Assembly (NCBI RefSeq): GCF_947493125.1
Contig: NZ_CANLQB010000001.1
Coordinates: forward strand, 1-64,000
Reading direction: 5' to 3'
DNA length: 64,000 nt
Source of the DNA: an uncultured Roseobacter sp.
GTDB taxonomy: Bacteria > Pseudomonadota > Alphaproteobacteria > Rhodobacterales > Rhodobacteraceae
Both the position numbers and the translations under genes were made by a program. How positions within the stretch are numbered: position 1 is the first letter of the stretch; each line of letters opens with the position of its first letter. Below the pieces are notes generated by a model, which saw only the letters and a list, made by a program, of their open reading frames with translations, searched no databases and was not told where the DNA came from. Positions 46,054 to 54,869 of the stretch are shown in pieces.

Positions 46054-46876
46054 TCTGGCCAGACTGGTCGCGATTTCCCACTAAAGCCTTGAATGGAAAC
46101 GCTATTTCTGGAGTTCGAGCTCCTGTTTCACGGTGGTAGTGAAACGGTGCCAACAGGACCAGTTTAAGCGCGACCCGACGGAACTCGAAGTTCCCCTTTT
46201 CCCATATTTTCCAAGGGTTTGCCAAACACTCCAGCGAGAGTTCGAGATGGTCCTCGAAGGCGCGCTTTTCAGCGGCCTTACTTGATGATTTTTCCTGCAA
46301 AACAGCGCGCCTCAATTCCATGTCGGTGTACCTTTTCTCCAGGGCACTCGCCACAGCGGCAGACTCGGCCCCTACGATCCGGTCCAATACTCTCTGCATA
46401 TTCGCTCTAAGATCGTCGAGTTCAGACTTCACAGCCTGTCGCTGCGCTTAGTCTTTCATCAGGTGCTTGTCCCAGAGCGACCGGAACATCTTACGTGCGA
46501 TGGTCATCATGCTCTCCGCAGGAGTGATCTCTTGCAGCAGCTCTTCGAATGCACCTTCGATCTTCGCGCGCGGGATCGATTTGCCGTAGCTGTCGCAGGA
46601 TTTCGTCTGGCACACATAGTAGGCAATGGCGGTTGCGGATGCTGCGATCAACATCGCTTTGATGTAGTCTCCCGAGTGTTCGGCACCGATCAGGTCCGGC
46701 ATGGCTGCCCCCAACAAAAGCTCCGACAAGATCGCCAGCAGCGGCAGCAGCACATCCACAAAGGGTGGTTTGGGTCTTTTCCTGAAGCGCGCCAGTCCGG
46801 GCGCGCTGTTGTCATTTGAGGCATCAAGACCTTTCGATCTGCGTTGTTCGGCAGGTGTTTTGCGCGAAGTCATCAC
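46054..46876 (-). pseudogene. Broken serine recombinase fused to a small membrane-protein start
   Basis: From about 46,624 to 46,073 the minus strand reads as the tail of a large serine recombinase: AYYVCQTKSCDSYGKSI, PRAKIEG, then ANPWKIWEKGNFEFRRVALKL and FPFKALVG. A TAA at 46,448-46,450 lies in frame between WDKHLMKD and AQRQAVKSEL, so the tail is interrupted. The 84 residues before AYYVCQ (from 46,876) are unlike recombinase and contain two membrane segments; AAAGGAGA precedes the ATG at 46,873. The catalytic resolvase domain is missing. The last part of the frame runs into antisense tRNA-Leu. Confidence 0.82.
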
Positions 46877-47243
46877 TCTCTCCTTTGAAGTTGTCCTTCA
46901 AAGGTGTTCGAGTTGCCTCCGAGATGTGGGGCGTTTCCGGGCGGATTTGAGCTGCCAGTTATAGATCTCCCCGATACCACTTGGTCTTCTGTCGCTTGAA
47001 GAATTCAATCCTCGTAGCATTGCCGCCAACAGCTTGAATAATTCGGCCATTTCGGCTGTGGGTGACGACATGGTGGTATGAGTCACCGGGGCATCGTGCT
47101 GCGCTTCGGAGGAACGTCAGCGACGCGCAGAACGCAACACCTCGCCCCAACGGCAACAAACGCGCCTATTCCGTTGAAAAACTCATCGTTGATCGAGACG
47201 TAATTGGCTGATTCAATTGCCTCAACGGGTGGAGGGATCAGCC
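46877..47243. other. Intergenic region, 367 bases, no supported gene
   Basis: Lies between the recombinase remnant and the transposase remnant. Open frames on the minus strand (46,898-47,086 and 47,083-47,406) have no RBS and no recognisable motif. It probably holds the decayed left flank of the insertion sequence. Confidence 0.5.
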
Positions 47244-47462
47244 ATGATGGGACCGAGGCAGGAAGCACAGGCCGCGCTGTTCTATGAGTTTTCCCTCGAG
47301 GGCCGCGTTCCCCAAGACCATCTGCTTCGTTCGATTGATCGCTTCGTTGATCTGACCAGTATCCGAGCGCATCTCGCAGATTTCTACAGTCACACGGGCC
47401 ACCCATCTGTCGATCCTTGGCGTATTGAACGGCGACTGACCGGTCATTCTACGTCGCCATGA
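47244..47462 (+). mobile_element. Transposase N-terminal remnant (IS1182-like)
   Basis: About 70 residues starting MMGPRQEAQAALFYEFSLE and including PQDHLLRSIDRFVDL and a GHPSVDP stretch, which is the N-terminus of IS1182-type transposases. After VDP the reading becomes RIERRL, as if several dozen residues were deleted. The catalytic DDE part is absent. The frame runs into the 3' end of the convergent SDR gene. Confidence 0.72.
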
Positions 47463-48219
47463 AGCCGCCATCGACGGCAAGGACATGGCCGACAACGAAG
47501 GATGCCGCATCTGAGGCGAGCCAGACGACCGCGTTGGCCACTTCCTCCGGCTCTCCCATACGACGGATGGGCAGGCCGGCTGCGACGGCTTTCATGTCCA
47601 TGACTTTGGACGACAACATCATGTCCGTTACGACCCGTCCGGGCGCGATCACATTGATACGCACACCCTGTTCGGCCGCTTCCATCGCTGCCGATTTTGT
47701 AAGTGAAATGACAGCGGCCTTCGACGCGGAATAGATCGAAAAGCCCGGATTGGGGTTCTTCATTCCGCTGACCGAAGCATTCACCACGATCGCACCGCCG
47801 CGTCCCTTCATCGCCTGTATCTGGCGGCGCAGCGACAGAAAGACGGCACGGACATTGGTGTCGAAGACGCGTGCGTAAACGTCTGGCGTCTGATCGACCA
47901 GGTGTGCCTTGGCTTCCTGATATCCGGCGTTGTTGAAGGCAATGTCGAGCCGTCCGTATGCGTCCAGGATGCCATCGTGAAGAGCCTCGATCTGGGTCGG
48001 ATCGGTCAGATCCGTCTGGATGAACGCGGCGCGTCCAGCCTGTGCCTCTATTTTGGCAATCGTTGCCTCTGCCTTGTCCCTGCGCCGGGCTGCGATGATC
48101 ACCTGTGCGCCACGTGCCGCAAAGGCCCGCGATGCCGCCGCTCCGATCCCGGTCGCGCCGCCCGTGACGAGGGCGACCTTTCCAGTGAAGGTGTCTTGAG
48201 GGTCAGCGATGCCGTTCAT
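47449..48219 (-). CDS. Short-chain dehydrogenase/reductase
   Basis: 256 residues from ATG 48219. NAD(P)-binding TGGATGIG at the N-terminus, NNAG, and the catalytic Ser...Tyr-x3-Lys as NASVSGM and YSASKAA. Ends DGGFMAT, typical of SDR. The substrate is unknown. Divergent from the MarR-GNAT gene, with a perfect inverted repeat between them. Confidence 0.9.
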   Translation of the reverse strand: MNGIADPQDTFTGKVALVTGGATGIGAAASRAFAARGAQVIIAARRRDKAEATIAKIEAQAGRAAFIQTDLTDPTQIEALHDGILDAYGRLDIAFNNAGYQEAKAHLVDQTPDVYARVFDTNVRAVFLSLRRQIQAMKGRGGAIVVNASVSGMKNPNPGFSIYSASKAAVISLTKSAAMEAAEQGVRINVIAPGRVVTDMMLSSKVMDMKAVAAGLPIRRMGEPEEVANAVVWLASDAASFVVGHVLAVDGGFMAT

Positions 48220-48244
48220 GCTTGCGTCCTCGTATCTATGAGAG

Positions 48245-48265
48245 ATAGTTGTATCATACAACTAT
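48245..48265. promoter_or_regulatory. Perfect 21-bp palindrome between SDR and MarR genes
   Basis: ATAGTTGTAT, a central C, then the exact reverse complement ATACAACTAT. It lies in the 59-base gap between the two divergent starts (48,219 and 48,279), the right place and size for a MarR operator. Confidence 0.88.
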
Positions 48266-48278
48266 ATGGGAAGCCAAT

Positions 48279-49232
48279 ATGGATGCCGACGCCGCAACCG
48301 ACATCGAACGAATCCGTTCGGCCTCTCGCAGGCTGGTGCGGGAGCTCGGTTTCATGGAGCAGACCCTGGCGGGCACCAACCTGTCTCCGTCTGCGGTTCA
48401 TGCCCTGATCGAGATCGCGGAAGGCCGCGCGACCACGGCGCGGGATTTGTCAGATCTTTTGCGCCTTGAAAAATCTTCGGTCAGCCGATTGTTGAAAAAA
48501 CTGATCGAAACCGGAGACGTCGTCGAAACGCAGGACAAGGACGACTTTCGCGTCAAGCGATTGACCCTGACGACAAATGGCTGCGCGCTTTTTGCTGCCA
48601 TCGCCAAATCGGCACAAACGCGGGTTGGTCAGGCGATTGCGCCGCTTTCGGAAGACATCATTTGTACCTTGATTGCCGGTCTGGAAGGGTATGCCGAGGC
48701 TTTGGAGCGCTCGCGCTCGGACACCATGGCACCTGACCAACCCGGGATCGCCGAGGGCTACCGTCCCACGGTGCTGGGGCGCGTTGTCGAGATGCACGCG
48801 CACTACTACAGCGGGCTGGTCGGGTTCGGACTGCCGTTCGAGACCAAGGTGGCGTCGGAACTGGCCGAATTCATGACACGCCTTGATGCACCGACAAACG
48901 GCATCTGGCATGTGGCCTCGGGTGGGCGGATCAGCGCATCGATCGCGATTGACGGCCAGGACCTGGACGGCGACGTTGCACATCTGCGGTGGTTCATCGT
49001 GGACGACACGCTGCGCGGCACCGGCATTGGCAAGCGGTTGCTGGACGCGGCCATCGCCTTTTGCGATGCGCAAGGGTTTTCGGAAACACATCTTTGGACA
49101 TTTCAGGGCCTCGAGACCGCCCGCGCCCTCTATGAACGCGTCGGTTTCCAACTGGCCGAAGAAAACGCGGGCCGACAATGGGGCGCGGAAGTGATCGAGC
49201 AGAGGTTTGTGAGGGTTGGTCAACGCGATTGA
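48279..49232 (+). CDS. MarR-family regulator fused to a GNAT acetyltransferase domain
   Basis: 317 residues. Residues ~8-145: MarR winged HTH (LSPSAVHALIEIAEGRATTARDLSDLLRLEKSSVSRLLKKLIETGDV...DFRVKRLTLT). Residues ~165-315: GNAT domain with LRWFIVDDTLRGTGIGKRLLD, and ALYERVGFQLAEE near the end. MarR-GNAT fusions are a known architecture. The adjacent palindrome suggests autoregulation and control of the SDR. Confidence 0.88.
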   Translation: MDADAATDIERIRSASRRLVRELGFMEQTLAGTNLSPSAVHALIEIAEGRATTARDLSDLLRLEKSSVSRLLKKLIETGDVVETQDKDDFRVKRLTLTTNGCALFAAIAKSAQTRVGQAIAPLSEDIICTLIAGLEGYAEALERSRSDTMAPDQPGIAEGYRPTVLGRVVEMHAHYYSGLVGFGLPFETKVASELAEFMTRLDAPTNGIWHVASGGRISASIAIDGQDLDGDVAHLRWFIVDDTLRGTGIGKRLLDAAIAFCDAQGFSETHLWTFQGLETARALYERVGFQLAEENAGRQWGAEVIEQRFVRVGQRD

Positions 49233-49598
49233 TAGAGCTTCACAAGCCGCCGCGCTGACCGGTGTCGAATCGCCTTCGTGGTGAGACGACGTCTGCACGG
49301 AGATCCTGCTCTTATGGTTCTGAATTTGAGGGAATTAAATGCAAGGGGTCTCCGGCCTGACCATCCAGCAAGCGAACAGTCTTGGTGAGCGCGGCGAAGG
49401 GTAGAGGGGAGCCCCAACCTTTGAATTCGGTTTTCTCGCTGCATGCGCTCGCAGTATGAACAAGTCTGCGATTGCATAGATTCAATTGCTGCGCTGCAGC
49501 GATAAATCCAGCCGCTCATGCCAATCGCAGCGAATGAAGTCGGTCTAGGATCGGGTCTCGGTCATTGCGCTGTTCGCGATTCAACCTAGATCTTGGGT
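49233..49598. other. Intergenic region, 366 bases, no supported gene
   Basis: No frame with an RBS or a recognised motif. A minus-strand frame across 49,220-49,519 has a Ser/Arg-rich composition like non-coding DNA. Base composition is lower in GC than the core genome. Confidence 0.5.
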
Positions 49599-49919
49599 AT
49601 GGTCGAGAAAACCCAGAGTCTTGGCGTCGTTGATCGCCTCTTCCCGCAGATACTAAGCGGCGAAAAGCTTTCTACAATCCGCTGGCAAGAGCCCGACATT
49701 GTACCAGGACCGATGAGGTTTGTTTGCGACGAGGATCAGGAGCAAACTATTGACGTCGAAGTCATTCGATCCACGCACATGCCGTTGTTCGAGGTTGCAT
49801 CCTTTGTTGGAAAGACCGACGAATGGCCCGACCAGATCATGCTCGAAGGCATGCGCGAGCATTATCCCGACATCAAACTTTCAAGCATCGTCCAGGTCAT
49901 CGAATACAGGCTGCCGTAG
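49599..49919 (+). CDS. ASCH-domain protein
   Basis: 106 residues from ATG 49599; a TTG six bases earlier is possible. Carries the ASCH signature LFPQILSGEKLSTIRW near the N-terminus and C-terminal VQVIEYRL. ASCH folds bind RNA in several systems; some act as amidohydrolases. It stands alone in the island and its role is unknown. Confidence 0.8.
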   Translation: MVEKTQSLGVVDRLFPQILSGEKLSTIRWQEPDIVPGPMRFVCDEDQEQTIDVEVIRSTHMPLFEVASFVGKTDEWPDQIMLEGMREHYPDIKLSSIVQVIEYRLP

Positions 49920-49998
49920 TCGATTGGACCAGTCGCAAAGAGCCGGACCTCTTCGCCGTCGGAGACCACTAGTGCAGCCGACAGTACGCCGGTGAAGG

Positions 49999-51186
49999 TC
50001 AGATTTTTTCAAGGGCGATCGCATGGAATGTCGCGCTCCCTGGGGAGCGGCCCAAGTCAGCGGAAATGGCATCACCTATGCGGACGCCTGCAACGATTGC
50101 GGCGTCAAAGTAACCGGTCAAGAGAGACTTATAGCCCGTGAACCAAAGCCCTGGATGGCCGGGATCTGCCTCGCCTGTCGGGTGTTTTGGCCGCCCTTCG
50201 GCATCCAGGACGCCCAGGTGTTCTACCAGTGGCTCAAGATCGGTTTGATAGCCCGTCGCGCAGATCACGACATCGGGCGCATAACGGTGCCCGTTTACAA
50301 ACGAGACATCCGACCCCGACACGTCGCGGACTGCTCCGACAACCCTGAACCGACCCGTCTTGATGGCTGCGACGAAGCCGTCGTCGATTGCAAAAGCGGT
50401 GCCGTCTTGAGCCAGTCGGGTGCCCCCGCCCAGCGGATGTGACGTGAGACCGTGCCGTGTCAGGTCCCCGAAGAAGAGGCGTTGGGTGAGTGCGAATGCC
50501 CGATCCACCAGCGGCAGCGGCATCGCCTGAAACAACCGCGCCGCGCGGTGAAGGGGAAAGCCCAAAACCCGTTTTGGAACGATGGCCGGGCCATGGCGGA
50601 CCGAGATCACGACCTCCGCAGGTGCGTGGCGGGCCAGATGGTTGAGCACGTCAGCTCCGGAGTTTCCAGCGCCGACAACCAGAACCCGCTTTCCGTCGAA
50701 CCGGGAAACATCACCGAGGTCGGCCGCGTGCAGCAGATCGCCCTGGAAGGTCGCCAATCCGGGCCAGTCGGGAATGTGCGGAACGCGGTCCCGCCCGGTC
50801 GCAAAGACCACATGTGCCGCGTGATAGGTCTGATCCGCGGTGCGAATTGCCCAACCGGCCGTCTTGCGTTCGACGGCTTTGACCTCTGCGCCGAAATGGA
50901 TTGCAATACCGATCTGCCGGGCATAGCGCTCGAGATATTCGACGACGCTGTCGCGTTTGAGGAACGCACCGTCCTTTCGCGGCGGGTGCAGTCCCGGGAG
51001 TCTGGCAAAATGCCGGTGAATGTTCAGCCGCAATGCCGGATGACGATTGCGCCAGGGCTCCGCTATCCTGTTTTGTGCCTCCAGGATCGTGACCGGAATG
51101 CCGCGTATTGCAAGGCCCCGGGCCGCGATGAGGCCCGACAACCCGGCGCCGATCACCAGAACATCCTGGCACTCTTTTTCATCCAT
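49999..51186 (-). CDS. Flavin-containing monooxygenase
   Basis: 395 residues from ATG 51186 (MDEKECQD); an ATG at 51234 adds 16 residues and would sit 17 bases after the upstream stop, so either is possible. FAD motif VLVIGAGLSGL, the FMO-type FQGDLLHAADL, the NADPH motif VVGAGNSGAD, and CATGYQTDL. It follows the MddA-like gene on the same strand. A methylated sulfur substrate is a contextual guess. Confidence 0.87.
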   Translation of the reverse strand: MDEKECQDVLVIGAGLSGLIAARGLAIRGIPVTILEAQNRIAEPWRNRHPALRLNIHRHFARLPGLHPPRKDGAFLKRDSVVEYLERYARQIGIAIHFGAEVKAVERKTAGWAIRTADQTYHAAHVVFATGRDRVPHIPDWPGLATFQGDLLHAADLGDVSRFDGKRVLVVGAGNSGADVLNHLARHAPAEVVISVRHGPAIVPKRVLGFPLHRAARLFQAMPLPLVDRAFALTQRLFFGDLTRHGLTSHPLGGGTRLAQDGTAFAIDDGFVAAIKTGRFRVVGAVRDVSGSDVSFVNGHRYAPDVVICATGYQTDLEPLVEHLGVLDAEGRPKHPTGEADPGHPGLWFTGYKSLLTGYFDAAIVAGVRIGDAISADLGRSPGSATFHAIALEKI

Positions 51187-51251
51187 GATTTCATCTTTCG
51201 TTTTGTAGTCTGTGGTCGATCTCTGGACGGCCATCACTCTGCGGTCTGTCG

Positions 51252-51974
51252 TCAGCGTGCACGGCGGAACGGATGCGGGATGAGCATTGGCACGTCGCGT
51301 CGATAATTTTCGTAGTCCGCCCCGAATTCGCGTAGCAAAGCGCGTTCCTCTAGGCGCAGGCCGATCATGATGTAGAGTGTCATCGCGGCCACAAAGAGCA
51401 GGTGCCCGGCCGTCATCACCGGCGTCGCGGTCATCGTGACGATCAGACCGAACTGGAGGGGATGGCGCACCAGACGATAGAGGAACGGCGTGCGAAACTG
51501 CGGTGGTTTTTTCGCGACACCGCGCAGGTTGTTCCAGGCCTGTGACAGCCCGACGAATTCGCCGTGGCCAAGCAGAAAGGTCGAGACGAGAATGATGGCG
51601 GTCCCGAGGAAAAACGCGCCGTAGACGATCCATGCGGCAAGCCCGTCGATATCCCAGATCACGACCGGGATCGGCTGCCAGCACCAAAAGATCAACGCCA
51701 GCAAGAAGGACGACTGAAGAACATAGGTTGCCCGCTCGGCAGCATGCGGGATGATCCGTAACCAGACGCGCTTGAAGGCTGGGCGGGCCATGACGCTGTG
51801 GGCGATGCCAAAGGCGGCGATGAGCGTCAGATTGATAGCGGCGGCACTCGCGGGCGCGCTCTTTGCGGGGCCGCGCAGATCGCCGATGTTCAGCAGGAAG
51901 GCGGCGAGCCAGACGAAGACGATGCCAAAGAGGCCGTAGCAGCCAATGGCGTAGACAAATATGATGCGTTTCAT
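51252..51974 (-). CDS. mddA: MddA-like methanethiol S-methyltransferase (isoprenylcysteine-methyltransferase/NnrU fold)
   Basis: 240-residue membrane protein with about six helices. The C-terminal region FLYRLVRHPLQFG, the HLLFVAAMTLYIMIGLRLEE stretch and GADYENYRRDVPMLIPHP match MddA, which uses SAM to methylate methanethiol to dimethyl sulfide. NnrU-type relatives are the main alternative. It lies between a secreted protein gene and the FMO gene, all on the minus strand. Confidence 0.72.
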   Translation of the reverse strand: MKRIIFVYAIGCYGLFGIVFVWLAAFLLNIGDLRGPAKSAPASAAAINLTLIAAFGIAHSVMARPAFKRVWLRIIPHAAERATYVLQSSFLLALIFWCWQPIPVVIWDIDGLAAWIVYGAFFLGTAIILVSTFLLGHGEFVGLSQAWNNLRGVAKKPPQFRTPFLYRLVRHPLQFGLIVTMTATPVMTAGHLLFVAAMTLYIMIGLRLEERALLREFGADYENYRRDVPMLIPHPFRRAR

Positions 51975-52102
51975 GTCGAACCTATTGGTGAATGGCGATG
52001 TCGGCCTGGTCAGCCAAAAAAACCAGTCTGAGAAACGGGGAAAGTCAGGCGCTATGGGTGTCGGGGGCTGGGACGGCAGCGAACCACCGCCCCAACGACA
52101 CG

Positions 52103-52831
52103 TCAGAGGCCGGTCCTTGGTGGCAGGGTCACGTACATCTGCACGTGGGTCACGGTCGAAAACTCACCGGGCAGTGGTCCATACGTCTTTCCGTTGGAAT
52201 GCCAGGCGAGCGCAAGGTCGGCGACCAGATGCTCACCGGTCAATTGCAGACAAGGCGTGATTGTACGTTCGAACCTGGCCGACCCGGAGGCGTCCGCGAC
52301 GAATTCATTCTCTGATCCGTCACGTGCACCGAATGGCAGATCGTAAGTGCCGATGAACGGATCGGTCGGCGGCCAGACCATGAAGTCGTGCCAAATGGTG
52401 TATACCCCGTTCGGGACAAGATGGCTGAACTGCAAATCCAGCTTGCCCGTACCGTCCTTGCAGACATACGTGCCGTGGCCCTCCGCCGCGAACCACTCGC
52501 CAAGGGTCAGCCCCAGAGCCGGACCTTTTGGATAGGGACCGGTGTCGAACGTATCGAGAAAATTGTGTGGTACTTCGACGGCAGGTGCGTAAAGAGGCGC
52601 GTCCATGTCCCTGGTCGCCGCCGTCGGACGGAAAACTTCGCCCGAGCCGGGCACCTTTTCGTAAAACACATCCTGCTCGGCCATGCCGTCGTCGATGTGG
52701 AAGATGAAGCTGAGCGTCATCTGCTCCACCGGATCGTACGGGACCGCACCCTCCGAGCCGCTGGACTCTGCAAAGGCGATCCCGCCTTGGGCCAGAACAA
52801 GGAGTGCGATTGTCGGTAGTTGAGGTTTCAT
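52103..52831 (-). CDS. Secreted protein of unknown function
   Basis: 242 residues from ATG 52831 (MKPQLPTIALLVLAQ), with a signal peptide cleaved near residue 20. Mature part has two Cys (TYVCKDG, ITPCLQ), GVYTIWHDFMVWPPTDPF, and a C-terminal THVQMYVTLP. I do not recognise the family. An ATG 19 codons earlier would displace the signal peptide. Lies in the same-strand cluster between the peroxidase and mddA. Confidence 0.7.
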   Translation of the reverse strand: MKPQLPTIALLVLAQGGIAFAESSGSEGAVPYDPVEQMTLSFIFHIDDGMAEQDVFYEKVPGSGEVFRPTAATRDMDAPLYAPAVEVPHNFLDTFDTGPYPKGPALGLTLGEWFAAEGHGTYVCKDGTGKLDLQFSHLVPNGVYTIWHDFMVWPPTDPFIGTYDLPFGARDGSENEFVADASGSARFERTITPCLQLTGEHLVADLALAWHSNGKTYGPLPGEFSTVTHVQMYVTLPPRTGL

Positions 52832-53015
52832 TTTGAGCGTCTTTCCTGTTTTCCGGCCCTCAAGCCGATTGGGAGTATGATCCGCCATGCCCGTTCGGAT
52901 CGGATGTGGCGGTTCGGTCCTGAACGTGCGTGTCGCGTATCAGGGGTCTTTGACCCCCGGAGAAATCCTCCGCATGGGCATATGTGAGATTTCTTTTTTC
53001 CTTCTCTCCCGCGCG

Positions 53016-54566
53016 CTATCCCCCGTGATCGCCGGAGCGCGCTGGCGTGGGTTGAGGCGGCAGGCCGGATGGAACGTGCATCGGGACAAGATCACTGCGG
53101 TCGATCGCGGACGGGTCCGTAAGGCTTTCGAGGAAGGCCACCAGTGCGGCGACCTCGGCCTCGCTACGGGATTGCGGCGCCAGCGTATTGGCCGCAGCGA
53201 TACGCGCCCGAAGGGCGTGGCTTTGCTGCACCCAGACATCCCGCAACGCAAACGCCTCGCGACGGGCAGGGTTGAGCGGACGAAAGATCAATTCCGATCC
53301 AAACCCGGTTGCCTCGATCACGTGGTCGAGCGGTGGCAGATCGGCCCCCGCCACATCATACTCAGCCAGCGAAGTCACCGGATCGAAGTGATGGCGCACC
53401 ACATCTTCCAGTTTGCCGAAGGCGCCGTCATGTCCCCAGGGACCGGTCAGCGAGACATTGCGCAGCGAAGGTGTGCGAAAGGCAAAGAGATCGTCGGCAT
53501 CGAACGTCACACGGTACCGCCCTTCATCCTCAAGCCGCGCCATGAAGCCGGACGCCCGCCAATAGCCGGTGTCTTCGCCATGCCCCTTGCCCGGTCCGAT
53601 CTGCGGCATCGCAATCGCGTGAAACCCATGATCGGTCAGCAAAGGTCCGGAATGACACCCCGAACAGCCGGCATCGCCATAGAACAGTTGCATGCCGAGC
53701 TTTGCCTCGGGGCCGAGGGCGTCGGCCTCACCGGACAGCCATCGGTCGAACGGGCTCGCGTCAGAGCGGAAGGCGACCGATTGGAACGCCGCCAGCGCGC
53801 GCGCTGCATTTACGAATGTCACGGTATCGGCTGGCACCAGCCCGTCGTATTCATCCGCAAGGGCCCGCATGAACATCTCGACATAGGCGGGTGTCTTGGC
53901 GAGCCGCGCGGCAAGCAGGTCCCAAGCATCCTGGAGACGATCCTCGGCGACAGCCGTGGCAACCGCGTTCTCGCCCTTCTGCCCCGCCATCTCCTTATGC
54001 GAGATGACCGGGAACATCGCCTGTGCCGCGAGCAGGCTGTCGAGACCCACTGGCAAATCTTCCCGCGCCGGGCTCCAGAACCCGCTTGCGAAGGTTGCAG
54101 CCGGATCAGGTTCCAACCTGCCGTCGTGGAACATGGCGGTGTATTCCTTTGCGCCAATGTTCCAAAGTGGCTGGGCGTTTCGCGGTATCCGGCTGACGAC
54201 GCCGTCTTCAGTCCGCCGGTCGCGGCCAAACCCGGTTCCGCCTTCGCCGATGGACAACGACAGGTCATCTCCTGTGCCGCGGGCCGGATCGTGACAGGTG
54301 CCGCAGGAAATGTTTCGATTGCCCGAAAGGATCGGGTCGAAAAACAGGGCGCGACCCAGATCCACCAGGGCATCGGGTGGCGCGCCCTCGTACAGAAAAT
54401 CGGAGTCCACCAATGGTCTGGGCAGGTCGATCTCGCTGTGACCGCCGCCAGCCCTGACCGGGTCCAGCGGTTTTGTTGCAAGCACCAGCCCGATGGCCAC
54501 ACTGGAAAGCAACGAGACGCTTATCGGGCCGCGAAGCATGGATGGTTTTGAGTTCTGTCGAGACAT
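53016..54566 (-). CDS. Di-haem cytochrome c peroxidase/MauG family protein
   Basis: 516 residues from ATG 54566. After a signal-type N-terminus (GPISVSLLSSVAIGLVLA) come two haem-binding motifs: CGTCH in the N-terminal half and CSGCH in the centre. Other marks are LGRALFFDPILSGNRNISC and FRTPSLRNVSLTGPWGHDGAF, typical of periplasmic peroxidases. Whether it reduces H2O2 or acts like MauG is not resolved. Longer frames run into the DUF1127 gene. The plus strand here has a long open antisense frame that is not a gene. Confidence 0.87.
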   Translation of the reverse strand: MSRQNSKPSMLRGPISVSLLSSVAIGLVLATKPLDPVRAGGGHSEIDLPRPLVDSDFLYEGAPPDALVDLGRALFFDPILSGNRNISCGTCHDPARGTGDDLSLSIGEGGTGFGRDRRTEDGVVSRIPRNAQPLWNIGAKEYTAMFHDGRLEPDPAATFASGFWSPAREDLPVGLDSLLAAQAMFPVISHKEMAGQKGENAVATAVAEDRLQDAWDLLAARLAKTPAYVEMFMRALADEYDGLVPADTVTFVNAARALAAFQSVAFRSDASPFDRWLSGEADALGPEAKLGMQLFYGDAGCSGCHSGPLLTDHGFHAIAMPQIGPGKGHGEDTGYWRASGFMARLEDEGRYRVTFDADDLFAFRTPSLRNVSLTGPWGHDGAFGKLEDVVRHHFDPVTSLAEYDVAGADLPPLDHVIEATGFGSELIFRPLNPARREAFALRDVWVQQSHALRARIAAANTLAPQSRSEAEVAALVAFLESLTDPSAIDRSDLVPMHVPSGLPPQPTPARSGDHGG

Positions 54567-54618
54567 GGGTTGCTTTCGCTTTTCGGATGGGAGATGCGAC
54601 AATTCACGTGGCGCGGTT

Positions 54619-54801
54619 TTAGAATTTGGCGTCAAAATCGACCCAGTCGCTCTCGCGCCGCAGTCCGATGTCGCGCAACATGTGATCGGATAGTTTAGAC
54701 AGAGCGCCGGAACGCCACCGACGACCCCAGCCGGTTCCAGCTTGGGCGTAGGCACAACGGATGGCTGCGCGGAGACGGTTCGCAATGGTCTTGTAGGTCA
54801 T
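54619..54801 (-). CDS. DUF1127 small protein
   Basis: 60 residues from ATG 54801 (MTYKTIANRLRA). Ends GALSKLSDHMLRDIGLRRESDWVDFDAKF, the conserved DUF1127 C-terminal motif. RBS is weak. It sits 52 bases before the peroxidase and 68 bases after the methyltransferase gene on the same strand. Confidence 0.75.
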   Translation of the reverse strand: MTYKTIANRLRAAIRCAYAQAGTGWGRRWRSGALSKLSDHMLRDIGLRRESDWVDFDAKF

Positions 54802-54869
54802 TGTTTCAAAATTCTTTCCAGGTATCAGGCCACAGCGGCAGAAACCGCGGCTGCGTGCCGGCAGGTTGG

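Noticed and set aside
47083-47406. A 107-residue minus-strand frame near the IS remnant
   Set aside because: No RBS or motif, and it overlaps the transposase remnant on the other strand.
52887-54551. A 554-residue plus-strand frame opposite the cytochrome peroxidase
   Set aside because: Its composition is Arg/Gly-rich without motifs, while the opposite strand carries two CxxCH haem motifs in a family-like context.
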